From contig NZ_FOYL01000005.1 of NCBI RefSeq assembly GCF_900115955.1, forward strand, positions 310,001 through 374,000: a stretch of 64,000 nt of DNA, written 5' to 3'. The stretch is from Lentzea waywayandensis (GTDB lineage Bacteria > Actinomycetota > Actinomycetes > Mycobacteriales > Pseudonocardiaceae). Positions 50,881 through 60,643 of this stretch are shown in pieces (the first letter of the stretch is position 1; each line of letters starts with the position of its first letter). Below the pieces are notes generated by a model. That model searched no databases. It was not told where the DNA came from and saw nothing but the letters and a program-made list of their open reading frames with translations. The position numbers were made by a program, and so were the translations under genes.

Positions 50881-52029
50881 ATGACGGTCCTGGTGGTCGG
50901 CGGCGGTATCGGCGGGCTGGCGACGGCGCTCGGGCTCGCACGGGCCGGGCAGCGGGTGACGGTGCTGGAGGCCGCGCCCTTGTTCGAGGAGATCGGCGCG
51001 GGCATCCAGGTCGGGCCCAACGGGTTCCGCATGCTCGACTCGCTTGGCGTGGGTGCCGCGGTGCGGGGCCGGGCCGTGCACGTGGACGAGTTGCGGTTGC
51101 GGTGCGGGGTGTCCGGGCGGCAGATCGCCGGGTTGCCCGTCAACGAGGGCTTTCAGGAGCGGTTCGGCACCTATGCGGTGGTGCATCGCAACGACGTGCT
51201 CACGCCGTTGCTCGACGCCTGCCAGAACGACGAGCGGATCGACCTCCGGGTCAGCAGCGGCGTCGAGGCCTACACGCAGGACGCTGACGGGGTCACGGCG
51301 GTGCTGCGGTCGGGCGATCTCGTGCACGGAGACGCGCTGATCGGCGCTGACGGGTTGCGGTCGGCGGTGCGGCGGCAGCTCGTGGGTGACGGGGATCCAC
51401 AGGTGTCCGGGCACACGACGTTCCGCGCGGTCATTCCCGCTCAGGACGTGCCGCTCTCGTTGAAGGAGAACGTCGTCACGCTGTGGGCGGGGCCGCGCTA
51501 TCACGTCGTCTGGTACGTGATCGCGGGCGGGCGGTACGTGAATCTCGTCGCCACCGCGGACAACGACGCCACGGACCCCATGACCGGCAAGCCCGTCGAG
51601 CACGCCGAGGTGATGAAGCACTTCACGCCGTTGTGCGACGACGCGGCACGGATCATGGAGCTCGCCGACGAGTGGCGGGCGTGGGTGCTGTGCGACCGCG
51701 CGCCGATCACCGACTGGCAGGACTCGCGGGTCGTGCTGCTCGGTGACGCCGCCCATCCGGTGCTGCAGTACGCCGCGCAGGGCGCCTGTCAGGCGTTGGA
51801 GGACGCCGTGTGCCTCTCGTCCGTGTTCGACCCCCGTGACGTAGGCGGCTCTTTTGCGCGGTACGTGTCGCTCCGCTCGGAGCGGACCGCGCGCGTCCAC
51901 CACGCGTCACGATGGATGGGCCGGGAGATCTACCACCCGGCCGGCGAGGCGGCGGAGGTCCGCGACGCGATGTTCGCCTCGTGGGCCGTGGCCGACCTGC
52001 ACGACCGGCTGGAGTGGCTCTACGGCTAG
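50881..52029 (+). CDS. FAD-dependent aromatic monooxygenase (3-hydroxybenzoate 6-hydroxylase/salicylate hydroxylase-like)
   Basis: 382-aa single-component flavoprotein hydroxylase. It has an N-terminal FAD-binding motif VLVVGGGIGGLATALGLARAG (residues 3-23, split), the conserved GAGIQVGPNGFRMLDSLGV block, the DG motif IGADGLRSAVRR (about 153-164), and the second FAD motif VVLLGDAAHPVLQYAAQGACQALEDAV (about 282-308, split). The LQYAAQGACQALEDA sequence is close to that of 3-hydroxybenzoate 6-hydroxylases. It probably hydroxylates a benzoate or a natural-product intermediate with NAD(P)H and O2; the substrate is not known. AAAGG ribosome site. No other aromatic-catabolism gene is nearby. Confidence 0.9.
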   Translation: MTVLVVGGGIGGLATALGLARAGQRVTVLEAAPLFEEIGAGIQVGPNGFRMLDSLGVGAAVRGRAVHVDELRLRCGVSGRQIAGLPVNEGFQERFGTYAVVHRNDVLTPLLDACQNDERIDLRVSSGVEAYTQDADGVTAVLRSGDLVHGDALIGADGLRSAVRRQLVGDGDPQVSGHTTFRAVIPAQDVPLSLKENVVTLWAGPRYHVVWYVIAGGRYVNLVATADNDATDPMTGKPVEHAEVMKHFTPLCDDAARIMELADEWRAWVLCDRAPITDWQDSRVVLLGDAAHPVLQYAAQGACQALEDAVCLSSVFDPRDVGGSFARYVSLRSERTARVHHASRWMGREIYHPAGEAAEVRDAMFASWAVADLHDRLEWLYG

Positions 52030-52592
52030 GAGAGCAGTTCGATCGTGACCGGGAACGGCCGCTCGAAAGTCAGCACGCCGGCCTCGCTGCGCGCGATCTC
52101 GACGTACTTTCCTTCACCGAGTTCGAGCAACGACGCCTGGGGAACTTCCTTGGCCGGATCGATGATCAGGTAGTAGGAGATACCCGCTTCCGCGTACATC
52201 TGGCGCTTGAGCACCAGGTCGTTCACCTTGGTGCTCCGGGAGAGCACCTCGCCGATGAGGAGCACGTCCGCCGCCGGCACGGTCAGGCCTTTCGCGCCCC
52301 GCTTCTTCAGCACCGTGAAGTCCGGGATGAACATCCGATCACCGTCGAACTGAACGTTCAGCTCGATCGTCGTCTGGAGCTCCTTCGGACATGCGCCACG
52401 CAACGAATAAGACGCATCGAACACCAAGCGCTGGTGCAAGGCGTTCCCCAACGGGCTCACGTAAAGCATCCCGTCAACGAGTTCGATGCGTTGACTGTTG
52501 TCCTCCGGCAGGGCGAGGACGTCATCGAGCGTCCAGGGCCCTTCGTGGGCGGGCAGCAGGACATCGGGTCGAGCTTCGGCTGGCGCCGCCAC
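52026..52592 (-). CDS. Uma2 family (DUF820) putative endonuclease
   Basis: 188-aa Uma2 protein, the second in the window. The motifs are SQRIELVDGMLYVSPLGNALHQRLV (about 33-57, split), an acidic catalytic-type core FIPDFTVL and VLLIGEVLSRSTKVNDLVLKRQMYAEAGISYYLIIDP (in parts). Convergent with the monooxygenase gene, sharing 4 nt. Stand-alone, with no partner gene; role unknown. Confidence 0.88.
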   Translation of the reverse strand: MAAPAEARPDVLLPAHEGPWTLDDVLALPEDNSQRIELVDGMLYVSPLGNALHQRLVFDASYSLRGACPKELQTTIELNVQFDGDRMFIPDFTVLKKRGAKGLTVPAADVLLIGEVLSRSTKVNDLVLKRQMYAEAGISYYLIIDPAKEVPQASLLELGEGKYVEIARSEAGVLTFERPFPVTIELLS

Positions 52593-52798
52593 TGGGCATC
52601 ACCTCCGTTGACCGCCTGCGCACCACCAGTGTGGCACGCCGGGCGGATGGCTGGGTTGTGCATAAGTCCACGATCGCAGGTCAGACCGACGGTCAAACGG
52701 GGTTTCGACCCCCAACCGACAGAGATTCACTCGATCAGGTGTTCGAATCCATGTCATGCTCTTGGAGGAACATCCAGCCCCCGGCAGGCAAAGCAAAA

Positions 52799-52822
52799 CC
52801 GCCCGGCCAGAAGGCCGAGCGG
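52799..52822 (-). terminator. Terminator of trp genes
   Basis: Inverted repeat CCGCCCGGCC / GGCCGAGCGG with one mismatch and an AGAA loop, 20 nt after the trpA stop. Confidence 0.65.
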
Positions 52823-52842
52823 CAGCACAGAGCAAAGGAGGT

Positions 52843-53630
52843 TCAGACGGTCGCGGGAGCCGACCGCACACCCTTGGCGAGGTCGGCGGCCAGCGCGCGC
52901 ACCGCGGCGTCGCCCTCCGCCACGGCCGACACGAACGCCGACCCGACGATGACGCCGTCCGCGAACCCGGCGATCTCGGCGGCCTGCGCACCGGAGCGCA
53001 CACCCAGCCCGACACCGATCGGCAACGAGGTGTGCTCACGCACCCGAGCGACGAGCTCGGGGGCAGCGGACGACACGACGTCACGGGCGCCCGTGACACC
53101 CATGACCGCGGTGGCGTAGAGGAAGCCGGAGGACGCACGCGCGGTCATCGCGATGCGCTCCTCGGTCGACGACGGCGCCACCAGGAAGGTCCGGTCGAGC
53201 CCGTGCGCGGCGGAAGCGGCCATCCAGTCCTCGGCCTCGTCCGGAACGAGGTCGGGCGTGATGATGCCGAGGCCACCGGCTGCGGCGAGGTCGCGCGCGA
53301 ACGCGTCGACTCCGTAGCGCAGCACCGGGTTCCAGTACGTCATCACGACCGCACGCCCACCGGCGTCGGTGACAGCAGCCACCACGTCGAACAGGTCACG
53401 TACGCGGAAGCCCGCGGCCAGCGCCTGCTCGGCGGCGGCCTGGATCGTCGGGCCGTCCATCACCGGGTCGGAGAACGGCAGGCCGACCTCGACCAGGTCA
53501 CACCCGGACTCGACCATCGAACGGAGGTAGTCCTTGGAACCATCGACCGTGGGGAAACCCGCGGGCAGGTAGCCGATCAGCGCGGCACGCGACTCGGCGC
53601 GCGCGGCGGAGAACACGTCGGACAACGACA

Positions 53631-53631
<1 letters not shown>
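52843..53631 (-). CDS. trpA: Tryptophan synthase alpha chain
   Basis: Cleaves indole-3-glycerol phosphate to indole and glyceraldehyde 3-phosphate; works in complex with TrpB. 262 aa TIM barrel, normal length. The signature LPAGFPTVDGS and catalytic Glu in LVEVGLPFSDPVMDGPTIQAAAEQAL are present, with the second catalytic Asp in PDLVPDEAEDW and the phosphate site GVGLGVRSG and VIVGSA. Its ATG shares one base with the trpB stop (TGATG), so translation is coupled. Last gene of the cluster, followed by a hairpin. Confidence 0.97.
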
Positions 53632-54851
<1,220 letters not shown>

Positions 54852-54886
54852 CGAGTAGCTCCTCTAGCGCTGTTATCAACCGTGCC

Positions 54887-55696
54887 TTACCGGCTCGGCC
54901 GGGGGCACGCGGGGTGTGAGCCCGCGGTCACGAGCTTGTTCACGGCGGCCTTGGGGTCTCCGCTGGTCACCAGGCTTTCGCCGACGAGCACCGCGTCGGC
55001 ACCGGCGCCGGCGTACGACATCAGGTCACCGGGCCCGGTCACGCCCGACTCGGCGATCTTGATCGTCTCGAAGGGTAGTCCCGGAGCGATCCTGCCGAAA
55101 ACGTCTTTATCGACCTCCAGCGTGTGGAGGTTGCGCGCGTTCACACCGATCACCGACGAACCCGCTTCCAGGGCGCGGTCCGCCTCTTCGGCGGTGTGCA
55201 CCTCGACGAGCGCCGTCATACCGAGCGATTCCACCCGATCGAGCAGCGACACGAGCGCGTTCTGCTCCAGCGCCGCCACGATCAGCAGCACCAGGTCCGC
55301 GCCGTGCATGCGGGCCTCGTGCACCTGGTACGGCGACACGATGAAGTCCTTGCGCAGCAGCGGGATCTTCACCGCCCGGCGCACCGCGTCGAAGTCCGCC
55401 AGCGACCCGCCGAAGCGGCGCTGCTCGGTCAGCACGCTGATCACCGACGCGCCGCCCGCCTCGTACGCGGACGCGAGGTCGGCAGGCTCCGGGATCTCTG
55501 CCAGCGCCCCCTTGGAGGGGCTGCGGCGCTTGACCTCGGCGATGACACCCACGTTCGGCCCGCGCAGCACCGACAGCACGTCGAGCGGCGGAGCGGTCTT
55601 GGTCGCGCGCTCCTTGACCACCTCGAAGGACAACTGAGCCTCGCGAGCGGCGAGATCCTCACGCACACCTTCGAGGATCGACTCGAGAACCGTCAC
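54887..55696 (-). CDS. trpC: Indole-3-glycerol phosphate synthase
   Basis: Converts carboxyphenylamino-deoxyribulose phosphate to indole-3-glycerol phosphate. 269 aa TIM barrel. Motifs: the catalytic Lys/Glu block [13 protein letters not shown] (about 51-63), [33 protein letters not shown], and [29 protein letters not shown] for phosphate binding. GTG start with GGGGAG 7 nt upstream. It is preceded by a 130-bp gap containing a large hairpin but no tryptophan-rich leader peptide. Confidence 0.97.
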   Translation of the reverse strand: MTVLESILEGVREDLAAREAQLSFEVVKERATKTAPPLDVLSVLRGPNVGVIAEVKRRSPSKGALAEIPEPADLASAYEAGGASVISVLTEQRRFGGSLADFDAVRRAVKIPLLRKDFIVSPYQVHEARMHGADLVLLIVAALEQNALVSLLDRVESLGMTALVEVHTAEEADRALEAGSSVIGVNARNLHTLEVDKDVFGRIAPGLPFETIKIAESGVTGPGDLMSYAGAGADAVLVGESLVTSGDPKAAVNKLVTAGSHPACPRPSR

Positions 55697-55728
55697 AGTG
55701 TTGCTCCCCTTCCCGCTATGGGGATGCT

Positions 55729-55763
55729 AACCCCGCCGGAGTAACGCCTCCGCCACCGGGGTT
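55729..55763. promoter_or_regulatory. Long hairpin in trpC leader
   Basis: Two-part stem in the gap upstream of trpC: outer arms AACCCCG (55729-55735) and CGGGGTT (55757-55763), inner arms CGGAG (55737-55741) and CTCCG (55748-55752). No T-run and no Trp-codon leader. It could be an attenuator-like element, a processing site or a weak terminator after the membrane-protein gene. Confidence 0.4.
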
Positions 55764-55828
55764 CAACTGTCCACGCAGCTAACCGAGGCTGTGCGCCTGT
55801 CACATGCGTGAACGCGGATGAATGATCT

Positions 55829-56230
55829 TCACTCGTTCGAGGCAGGTCCGCCGGGGGTCCTGTCGTCAGTCGGATCATCCCCACGCTCCAGTGCGCGCCA
55901 CAGGTCCGTCTCGGGGTCGTGCGTGCGGGTCTTCTGCCCGCCCACCCCGATCTTCGGCATCCGGGCCCCCAGCGCTACCTGAAGCCCACCGGAGAACGCC
56001 ACGAGGACGCCTCCGGCGATCGCCAGCCAGTGGCCGGAGAACGCCGCCGCGATGCCGACGACGATCAGCAACGCGCCGAGGACCCGGCGCGCCACCCCGC
56101 TCAGCGCGACGACCGCCGCGACGGCCGCGAGGCACAGCAACGCGACCGGCACCGAACCGGCGCCCCAGAAGGCACCCGCCGCGCCCACCAGCAGGAGCGC
56201 GGCGATCCACAGTGGAGAGCTAGCTTTCAA
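55829..56230 (-). CDS. Trp-biosynthesis-associated membrane protein (TIGR02234 type)
   Basis: 133-aa membrane protein with three to four membrane helices (about 8-27, 28-45, 48-66, 68-88) and a hydrophilic, acidic C-terminal tail ([24 protein letters not shown]). The [20 protein letters not shown] tail is the hallmark of the conserved actinobacterial Trp-region membrane protein, always found between trpE and trpC. Function unknown; perhaps a tryptophan or precursor transporter or regulator. Its start overlaps the trpE end by 11 nt. Confidence 0.92.
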   Translation of the reverse strand: MKASSPLWIAALLLVGAAGAFWGAGSVPVALLCLAAVAAVVALSGVARRVLGALLIVVGIAAAFSGHWLAIAGGVLVAFSGGLQVALGARMPKIGVGGQKTRTHDPETDLWRALERGDDPTDDRTPGGPASNE

Positions 56231-57758
56231 CTGCCGGCGCCATCGTCTGCGCGGTGGCGATCGCGGCCAGCACCGCGCCCGCCTTGTTCAGGCACTCGTT
56301 GTCCTCGGACAGCGGGTCCGAGTCGGCCACGATGCCGCCGCCGGCCTGCACGTACGCCACCCCCTCGCGCACCAGGGCGGTGCGGATGGCGATGGCGGTG
56401 TCCGCGTCCCCGGCGAAGTCGAAATAGCCGACGACGCCGCCGTAGAGGCCTCGGCGCGTGGGCTCCAGTTCCTCGATGAGCTCCATCGCGCGCGGCTTGG
56501 GCGCGCCGGACAACGTGCCGGCCGGGAAGCACGCGGCGACCGCGTCGTAGGCCGTCTTGCCCTCGGCCAGCTCACCGGTCACGGTCGACACGATGTGCAT
56601 GACGTGGCTGTACCGCTCGACCTTGAAGAAGTCGACGACGTGCACCGAACCCGGCTTGCAGACGCGGCCCAAGTCGTTGCGGCCGAGGTCGACGAGCATC
56701 AGGTGCTCGGCGCGTTCCTTGTGGTCCGCGAGGAGGTCCTTCTCGAGCAGGGCGTCCTCCTCGGGGTCCTCGCTGCGCCAGCGGGTGCCCGCGATGGGGT
56801 GCGTGGTCGCCTTGCCGTCGCGCACGGTCACCAGCGACTCCGGGCTGGATCCGACGATGTCGAACCCGTCCAGGCGCAGGAGGTACATGTACGGACTGGG
56901 GTTCGTCGCGCGCAGCACCCGATAGATGTCGAGCGCGTCGGCGTCCGTCTCGATCTCGAACCGCTGCGACACCACGATCTGGAACGCCTCGCCCGCGCGG
57001 ATGGCCTCCTTGGCCTTCTCGACGGCCGCGAAGTGCTCGGCCTGCGAGCGCCGGCGCCGGAACTCCGGCTTGGGCCGCGCGAACACGGCGGCCGTCGGCG
57101 GCGCGGGCGTGTGCAGCGCCGTGGTCATCTCGTCGAGGCGGCGCACCGCGTCGTCGTACGCGGCGTCGACCCGTTCGGTCGAGTCGTCCCAGTTGATCGC
57201 GTTCGCGATGAGCGTGACGGTGCCCTCGTGGTGGTCGAGCGCGGCGAGGTCGGTCGCCAGCAGCATGACCAGTTCGGGGATCTTCAGGTCGTCCTCGGCG
57301 ATGACGGGCAGCCGCTCCAGCCGCCGCACCGCGTCGTAGCCGATGTAGCCGACCATGCCGCCGGTCAGCGGGGGCATGCCGGGCAACGGGTCGGTGCGCA
57401 GCACCTCGATGGTCTCGCGCAGCGCCTGCAACGGGTCGCCGCCGTCGGGCAGGCCGACAGGCCGCGTGCCCGTCCAGAACGCCTCACCGCCGGTCGCCGT
57501 GAGCGCCGCCGTGGACCGCACGCCGATGAACGACCATCGCGACCAGGAGCGGCCGTTCTCCGCCGACTCGAAGAGGAACGTGCCCGGCTGGTTGGCCCCG
57601 AGCTTGCGGTACAGACCGACCGGGGTCTCCGCGTCCGCGAGCAGCTTGCGCACCACCGGGATGACCCGGCGGTTGACCGCGAGCTCGCGGAACTCCTCAC
57701 GCGTTGGGCTGACGGCCCCAAGACCAGCGGCGGCCACAGCCCCGATGACGCTCACCAT
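56220..57758 (-). CDS. trpE: Anthranilate synthase component I
   Basis: Converts chorismate and glutamine-derived ammonia (from TrpG, not in this window) to anthranilate. 512 aa. The Trp feedback site [18 protein letters not shown] (about 62-79; family LLESxxx) is present. The catalytic domain has [71 protein letters not shown] (in parts), and [20 protein letters not shown]. Start ATG at 57758; no strong ribosome site. Divergent from a TetR gene with 38 bp between the starts, in which a perfect TTCAACA-N2-TGTTGAA operator sits next to the tetR start. Confidence 0.97.
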   Translation of the reverse strand: MVSVIGAVAAAGLGAVSPTREEFRELAVNRRVIPVVRKLLADAETPVGLYRKLGANQPGTFLFESAENGRSWSRWSFIGVRSTAALTATGGEAFWTGTRPVGLPDGGDPLQALRETIEVLRTDPLPGMPPLTGGMVGYIGYDAVRRLERLPVIAEDDLKIPELVMLLATDLAALDHHEGTVTLIANAINWDDSTERVDAAYDDAVRRLDEMTTALHTPAPPTAAVFARPKPEFRRRRSQAEHFAAVEKAKEAIRAGEAFQIVVSQRFEIETDADALDIYRVLRATNPSPYMYLLRLDGFDIVGSSPESLVTVRDGKATTHPIAGTRWRSEDPEEDALLEKDLLADHKERAEHLMLVDLGRNDLGRVCKPGSVHVVDFFKVERYSHVMHIVSTVTGELAEGKTAYDAVAACFPAGTLSGAPKPRAMELIEELEPTRRGLYGGVVGYFDFAGDADTAIAIRTALVREGVAYVQAGGGIVADSDPLSEDNECLNKAGAVLAAIATAQTMAPAVES

Positions 57759-57778
57759 GCCGTCAATTGTTGCATAAA

Positions 57779-57794
57779 TTCAACAACTGTTGAA
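57779..57794. promoter_or_regulatory. TetR-type operator
   Basis: Perfect inverted repeat TTCAACA-AC-TGTTGAA, 2 bp before the tetR start and 20 bp upstream of trpE. An overlapping TTGTTG (57767-57772) to CAACAA (57781-57786) repeat adds a second half-site set. The region is AT-rich (ATAAAT). It could repress both divergent genes. Confidence 0.7.
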
Positions 57795-57796
57795 CT

Positions 57797-58408
57797 ATGG
57801 CCCGCGTGGAGCAAGTGAACCAGAAACGCCGGGGCCGTCGCGCCGCGGGCGAGGACACCAGGGCCGCGCTCGTCGCCGCGGCCCGCGAGGTGTTCGTGGA
57901 AAAGGGCTACGACGGTGCCACCGTACGCGCGATCGCCGCCAAGGCGGGCGTGGACGCCGCCATGGTCAACCACTGGTTCGGCGGCAAGGAAGGCCTGTTC
58001 GCGCAGTCGGTGCTGCAACTCCCCTTCGACCCGGCGGAACTCCTCAAACGCCTGCTCGACGGCCCGGTGGAAGACGCGGGGGAACGCATCGTCCGCACCT
58101 TCACGACGGTGTGGGACGCGACCGGCGGCGGCACGTTCGCCGCCCTGATCCGCAGCGTCACCAGCCAGCCGGAGGTGGCGGGCGCGCTGAAGTCGTTCCT
58201 CATCAACGCGATCTTCAAGAACGTGCTCGCGGAGATCGGCGCCGAGCAGCGCGAGCTCAGGGCCACGCTGTGCGCGACCCAGATGGTCGGGCTCGGCATC
58301 GTCCGGTACGTCGTGCGGTTCGAGCCGCTGGCGTCGGCCGATGCGGACACCGTGGTCAGGACGATCGGCCCGAACCTCCAGCGCTACCTCACCGGCGACC
58401 TGGACTGA
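57797..58408 (+). CDS. TetR family transcriptional regulator
   Basis: 203-aa repressor. The N-terminal helix-turn-helix (about 25-70: VFVEKGYDGATVRAIAAKAGVDAAMVNHWFGGKEGLF, in parts) has the TetR pattern. The C-terminal domain belongs to the TetR_C family seen in actinomycetes (ATLCATQMVGLGIVRYVVRFEPLA). No ribosome site is visible before the ATG (only 2 nt after the operator), so the mRNA may be leaderless. It sits divergent to trpE and convergent to hisI with a 4-nt gap. Its ligand is unknown. Confidence 0.93.
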   Translation: MARVEQVNQKRRGRRAAGEDTRAALVAAAREVFVEKGYDGATVRAIAAKAGVDAAMVNHWFGGKEGLFAQSVLQLPFDPAELLKRLLDGPVEDAGERIVRTFTTVWDATGGGTFAALIRSVTSQPEVAGALKSFLINAIFKNVLAEIGAEQRELRATLCATQMVGLGIVRYVVRFEPLASADADTVVRTIGPNLQRYLTGDLD

Positions 58409-58412
58409 CCGG

Positions 58413-58763
58413 TCACGCGTCGGCGAGCAGCACCGTGGCGTCGAAGCACGTGCGGTCGCCCGTGTGGCAGGCCGCGCCCACCTGGTCGACGGTCAGCAGC
58501 AGCGTGTCGCCGTCGCAGTCGAGCCGCACCTCGTGGACGTACTGGGTGTGCCCGGAGGTCTCGCCCTTCACCCACTGCTGCTGGCGGCTGCGCGAGTAGT
58601 ACGTCGCGCGGCGGGTGGTGAGGGTGCGGTGCAGCGCCTCGTCGTCCATCCACGCCACCATGAGCACCTCACCGGTGCCGCGCTGCTGGGCGACCGCGCA
58701 CACCAGGCCGTCCGGGGTGCGCTTGAGTCGTTGGGCGATGGCGGGATCGAGCGCGTTGCTCAA
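58413..58763 (-). CDS. hisI: Phosphoribosyl-AMP cyclohydrolase
   Basis: Opens the adenine ring of phosphoribosyl-AMP in histidine synthesis. 116 aa, the single-domain zinc enzyme. The block [41 protein letters not shown] (in parts) is conserved, with the zinc/metal Cys and His residues in LDCDGD and [17 protein letters not shown] start at 58763 overlaps the stop of the upstream membrane gene by 4 nt (TTGA), with a GGGAGG site 6 nt upstream. Confidence 0.96.
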   Translation of the reverse strand: MSNALDPAIAQRLKRTPDGLVCAVAQQRGTGEVLMVAWMDDEALHRTLTTRRATYYSRSRQQQWVKGETSGHTQYVHEVRLDCDGDTLLLTVDQVGAACHTGDRTCFDATVLLADA

Positions 58764-59119
58764 CGGGGACCTCCCAGGTGTTCACGAGCCGGTCCGGTGT
58801 TGAGCAGGACCACTCCGTAGATGTGCACGGCGGACAGCACACCGGACGCGACGCGGGCCCACGCCGGTCCGTCGGCGAGCACGATGACGAGGTGCAGCAG
58901 CGCCACGAGGACGAAGACGATCATCGCCGGGTAGTGCATGAAACGCAGCCGCAGCAACAGGGCCGCCGCCACCGGCAGTTCCACGACCGCGAGGAACGAC
59001 GGCAGCTTCAGCACGTCCGCGTCACCGGTCGAGCGCCACAGGATCAGCCCGACCACGAAGAACACCAGGGCGCCGCCGAACGCGACCGCCGAGGCGACCC
59101 GCACCTCGACGGGCTTCAT
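58760..59119 (-). CDS. Four-TM hypothetical membrane protein in the his operon
   Basis: 119-aa protein with four membrane segments (about 8-28, 42-60, 64-82, 86-104: [74 protein letters not shown]). It is embedded between hisF and hisI with 4-nt overlaps at both ends (ATGA and TTGA), so it is translated with them. No function known; similar small membrane proteins occur in actinobacterial his clusters. Confidence 0.82.
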   Translation of the reverse strand: MKPVEVRVASAVAFGGALVFFVVGLILWRSTGDADVLKLPSFLAVVELPVAAALLLRLRFMHYPAMIVFVLVALLHLVIVLADGPAWARVASGVLSAVHIYGVVLLNTGPAREHLGGPR

Positions 59120-59874
59120 CGCACCACGACACCCGCCTGGCGCAGGCCGTCCTTGACCTCGCCGATGCGCAGCTGCCCGAAGTGGAAGACGCTCGCGGCC
59201 AGCACGGCGTCCGCGCCCGCGGCGACGGCCGGCGGGAAGTGGTCGATCGCGCCGGCGCCACCGCTCGCGATCAGCGGCACGTCGACCTCGCGCCGCACCA
59301 GTTCGATGAGCTCGAGGTCGAACCCGGCCTTGGTGCCGTCGGCGTCCATCGAGTTCAGCAGGATCTCGCCGACGCCCAGCTCCTGGCCCTTCGCCGCCCA
59401 GGCGATGGCGTCGATGCCGGTGCCGGTGCGGCCGCCGTGCGTGGTGACCTCGAAGCCGGTGCCGCCGGGCACGCGCCGCGCGTCGACCGACAGCACGATG
59501 CACTGCGCGCCGTACCGCTCGGAGCACTCCTTGAGCAGCTCGGGACGTGCGATCGCGGCGGTGTTGAGGCTGACCTTGTCCGCGCCCGCGCGGAGCAGCT
59601 TGTTGACGTCCTCGGGGCTGCGCACGCCGCCACCGACCGTGAGGGGGATGAACACCTGCTCGGCGGTGCGGCGGACCACGTCGAACGTCGTCTCGCGGTC
59701 GCCACTGCTGGCCGTCACGTCGAGGAACGTCAGCTCGTCGGCGCCTTCGGCGTCGTAGGCCCTGGCCAGCTCTACCGGATCGCCCGCGTCGACGAGGTTG
59801 GTGAAGTTGACGCCCTTCACCACCCGGCCCCGGTCGACGTCGAGACAGGGGATGACACGGACCGCGACTGACAT
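59116..59874 (-). CDS. hisF: Imidazole glycerol phosphate synthase, cyclase subunit
   Basis: 252-aa TIM barrel that, with HisH-derived ammonia, closes the imidazole ring and releases AICAR. Catalytic Asp12 is in [17 protein letters not shown]; the second catalytic Asp is in [12 protein letters not shown]. Phosphate sites GGGVRS and [10 protein letters not shown] are present. ATG at 59874. The gene is separated from priA and hisH by the plus-strand F420/ClpN cassette at 59920-61344. Confidence 0.97.
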   Translation of the reverse strand: MSVAVRVIPCLDVDRGRVVKGVNFTNLVDAGDPVELARAYDAEGADELTFLDVTASSGDRETTFDVVRRTAEQVFIPLTVGGGVRSPEDVNKLLRAGADKVSLNTAAIARPELLKECSERYGAQCIVLSVDARRVPGGTGFEVTTHGGRTGTGIDAIAWAAKGQELGVGEILLNSMDADGTKAGFDLELIELVRREVDVPLIASGGAGAIDHFPPAVAAGADAVLAASVFHFGQLRIGEVKDGLRQAGVVVR

Positions 59875-59919
59875 GCGGGAAAGCCTACAAGGGGCGGGCG
59901 AGGACTACGCTGCGCGGCC

Positions 59920-60300
59920 ATGATCACCGAACTCGGCGAAGGCAAGTACCTGCTGCTGACGACTTTCCGCAAGGACGGCACCCCGGTGCCCACGCCGGTC
60001 TGGGTCGTGCCGGGCGAGAGCGAGGGCGTGATCTACGCCTGGAGCGCCACGGACACCGGCAAGGTCAAGCGGATCCGGCGCAACGGTGACGTCGAGATCG
60101 GGCCGTGCGACGTCCGCGGCAACCCGAAGGGCGAGTCGGTCAAGGCCCACGCGGCGCTCGTCGACGACGACGCGAGCGATGACGTGCGGTCGCGGATCAC
60201 GAAGAAGTACGGGCTGTTCGGGTGGATCACCGTGGCCGGCAGCAAGCTGCGGCGCGGGCGGACCGGGTCGGTGGGCATCCGGATCACGGCGGCGAGCTGA
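59920..60300 (+). CDS. F420/flavin-dependent PPOX-class split-barrel protein
   Basis: 126-aa split-barrel flavoprotein related to the actinobacterial PPOX-class F420-dependent family (TIGR03666 type). Motifs: GEGKYLLLTTFRKDGTPVPTPVWVVP (about 6-31, split), the TGKVKRIRRNGDVEIGPCDVRGNPKG block (about 46-71, split) and a basic C-terminus with GRTGSVGIRI. Likely uses F420 or FMN in a reductase or sensor role; the substrate is unknown. Its stop is immediately followed by the palindrome array. Confidence 0.88.
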   Translation: MITELGEGKYLLLTTFRKDGTPVPTPVWVVPGESEGVIYAWSATDTGKVKRIRRNGDVEIGPCDVRGNPKGESVKAHAALVDDDASDDVRSRITKKYGLFGWITVAGSKLRRGRTGSVGIRITAAS

Positions 60301-60304
60301 CCGG

Positions 60305-60642
60305 TCGACGTCGAGTCAACGTTGCTCCGGCCGATCAACGTTGACGGCGCCGGTGCACGTTGACGGCGCCGGTCCACGTTGACGGCCGCCAGTCCACGTT
60401 GACTCAACGTGGACACCGCTGGATCAACGTTGACTGGGCACGCTCAACCCCGACGTGGGGGCTGCCCACGCGGATGACAACGTTGTCTTCCGCGCCTCCC
60501 CTGCACATTGACCCGGCACGTCAACGTTGATCCCCTCGCGTCAATGTTGACTCAACATGGATCAGATCCGTCAACATTGAGTCACCGTGGATGCGTCAAC
60601 CCGAGGTTGACCCGGCGCTCAGCGTCAACCTAGAGTTGACGC
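60305..60642. repeat. Array of about 18 phased TCAACGTTGA-type operators
   Basis: Palindrome copies (10-bp unit, consensus TCAACGTTGA) start at 60305, 60316, 60335, 60354, 60373, 60393, 60404, 60424, 60444 (weak), 60477, 60502, 60521, 60541, 60552, 60571 and 60582. Two wider ones follow: GTCAAC-N5-GTTGAC at 60595-60611 and GCGTCAAC-N5-GTTGACGC at 60622-60642. Three 10-mers are perfect (60335, 60424, 60521); most others differ by one or two bases. Centre-to-centre steps are mostly 11, 19 or 20 bp. The array fills the whole 342-bp gap upstream of the HTH-ClpN gene. Confidence 0.92.
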
Positions 60643-60643
60643 G
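60607..60643 (+). promoter_or_regulatory. Probable leaderless promoter of the HTH-ClpN gene
   Basis: -35 TTGACC (60607-60612), 18-bp spacer, -10 TAGAGT (60631-60636), then the GTG start at 60643, only 6 nt after the -10. No ribosome site exists, so transcription probably starts at or next to the start codon. The -35 lies in one wide palindrome and the -10 in the other, so a bound regulator would block RNA polymerase. Confidence 0.6.

Noticed and set aside
52735-52760. tRNA-like T-loop (GTTCGAATCC)
   Set aside because: The flanking 5-nt segments do not pair and no acceptor, D or anticodon arm is found upstream; chance match.
55740-55830. Trp leader peptide (trpL) upstream of trpC
   Set aside because: No short frame with Trp codons on the minus strand in the gap; only a hairpin.
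60305-60642. CRISPR array interpretation of the repeats
   Set aside because: Repeats are only 10 bp and palindromic, spacers are too short, and no cas genes are present.
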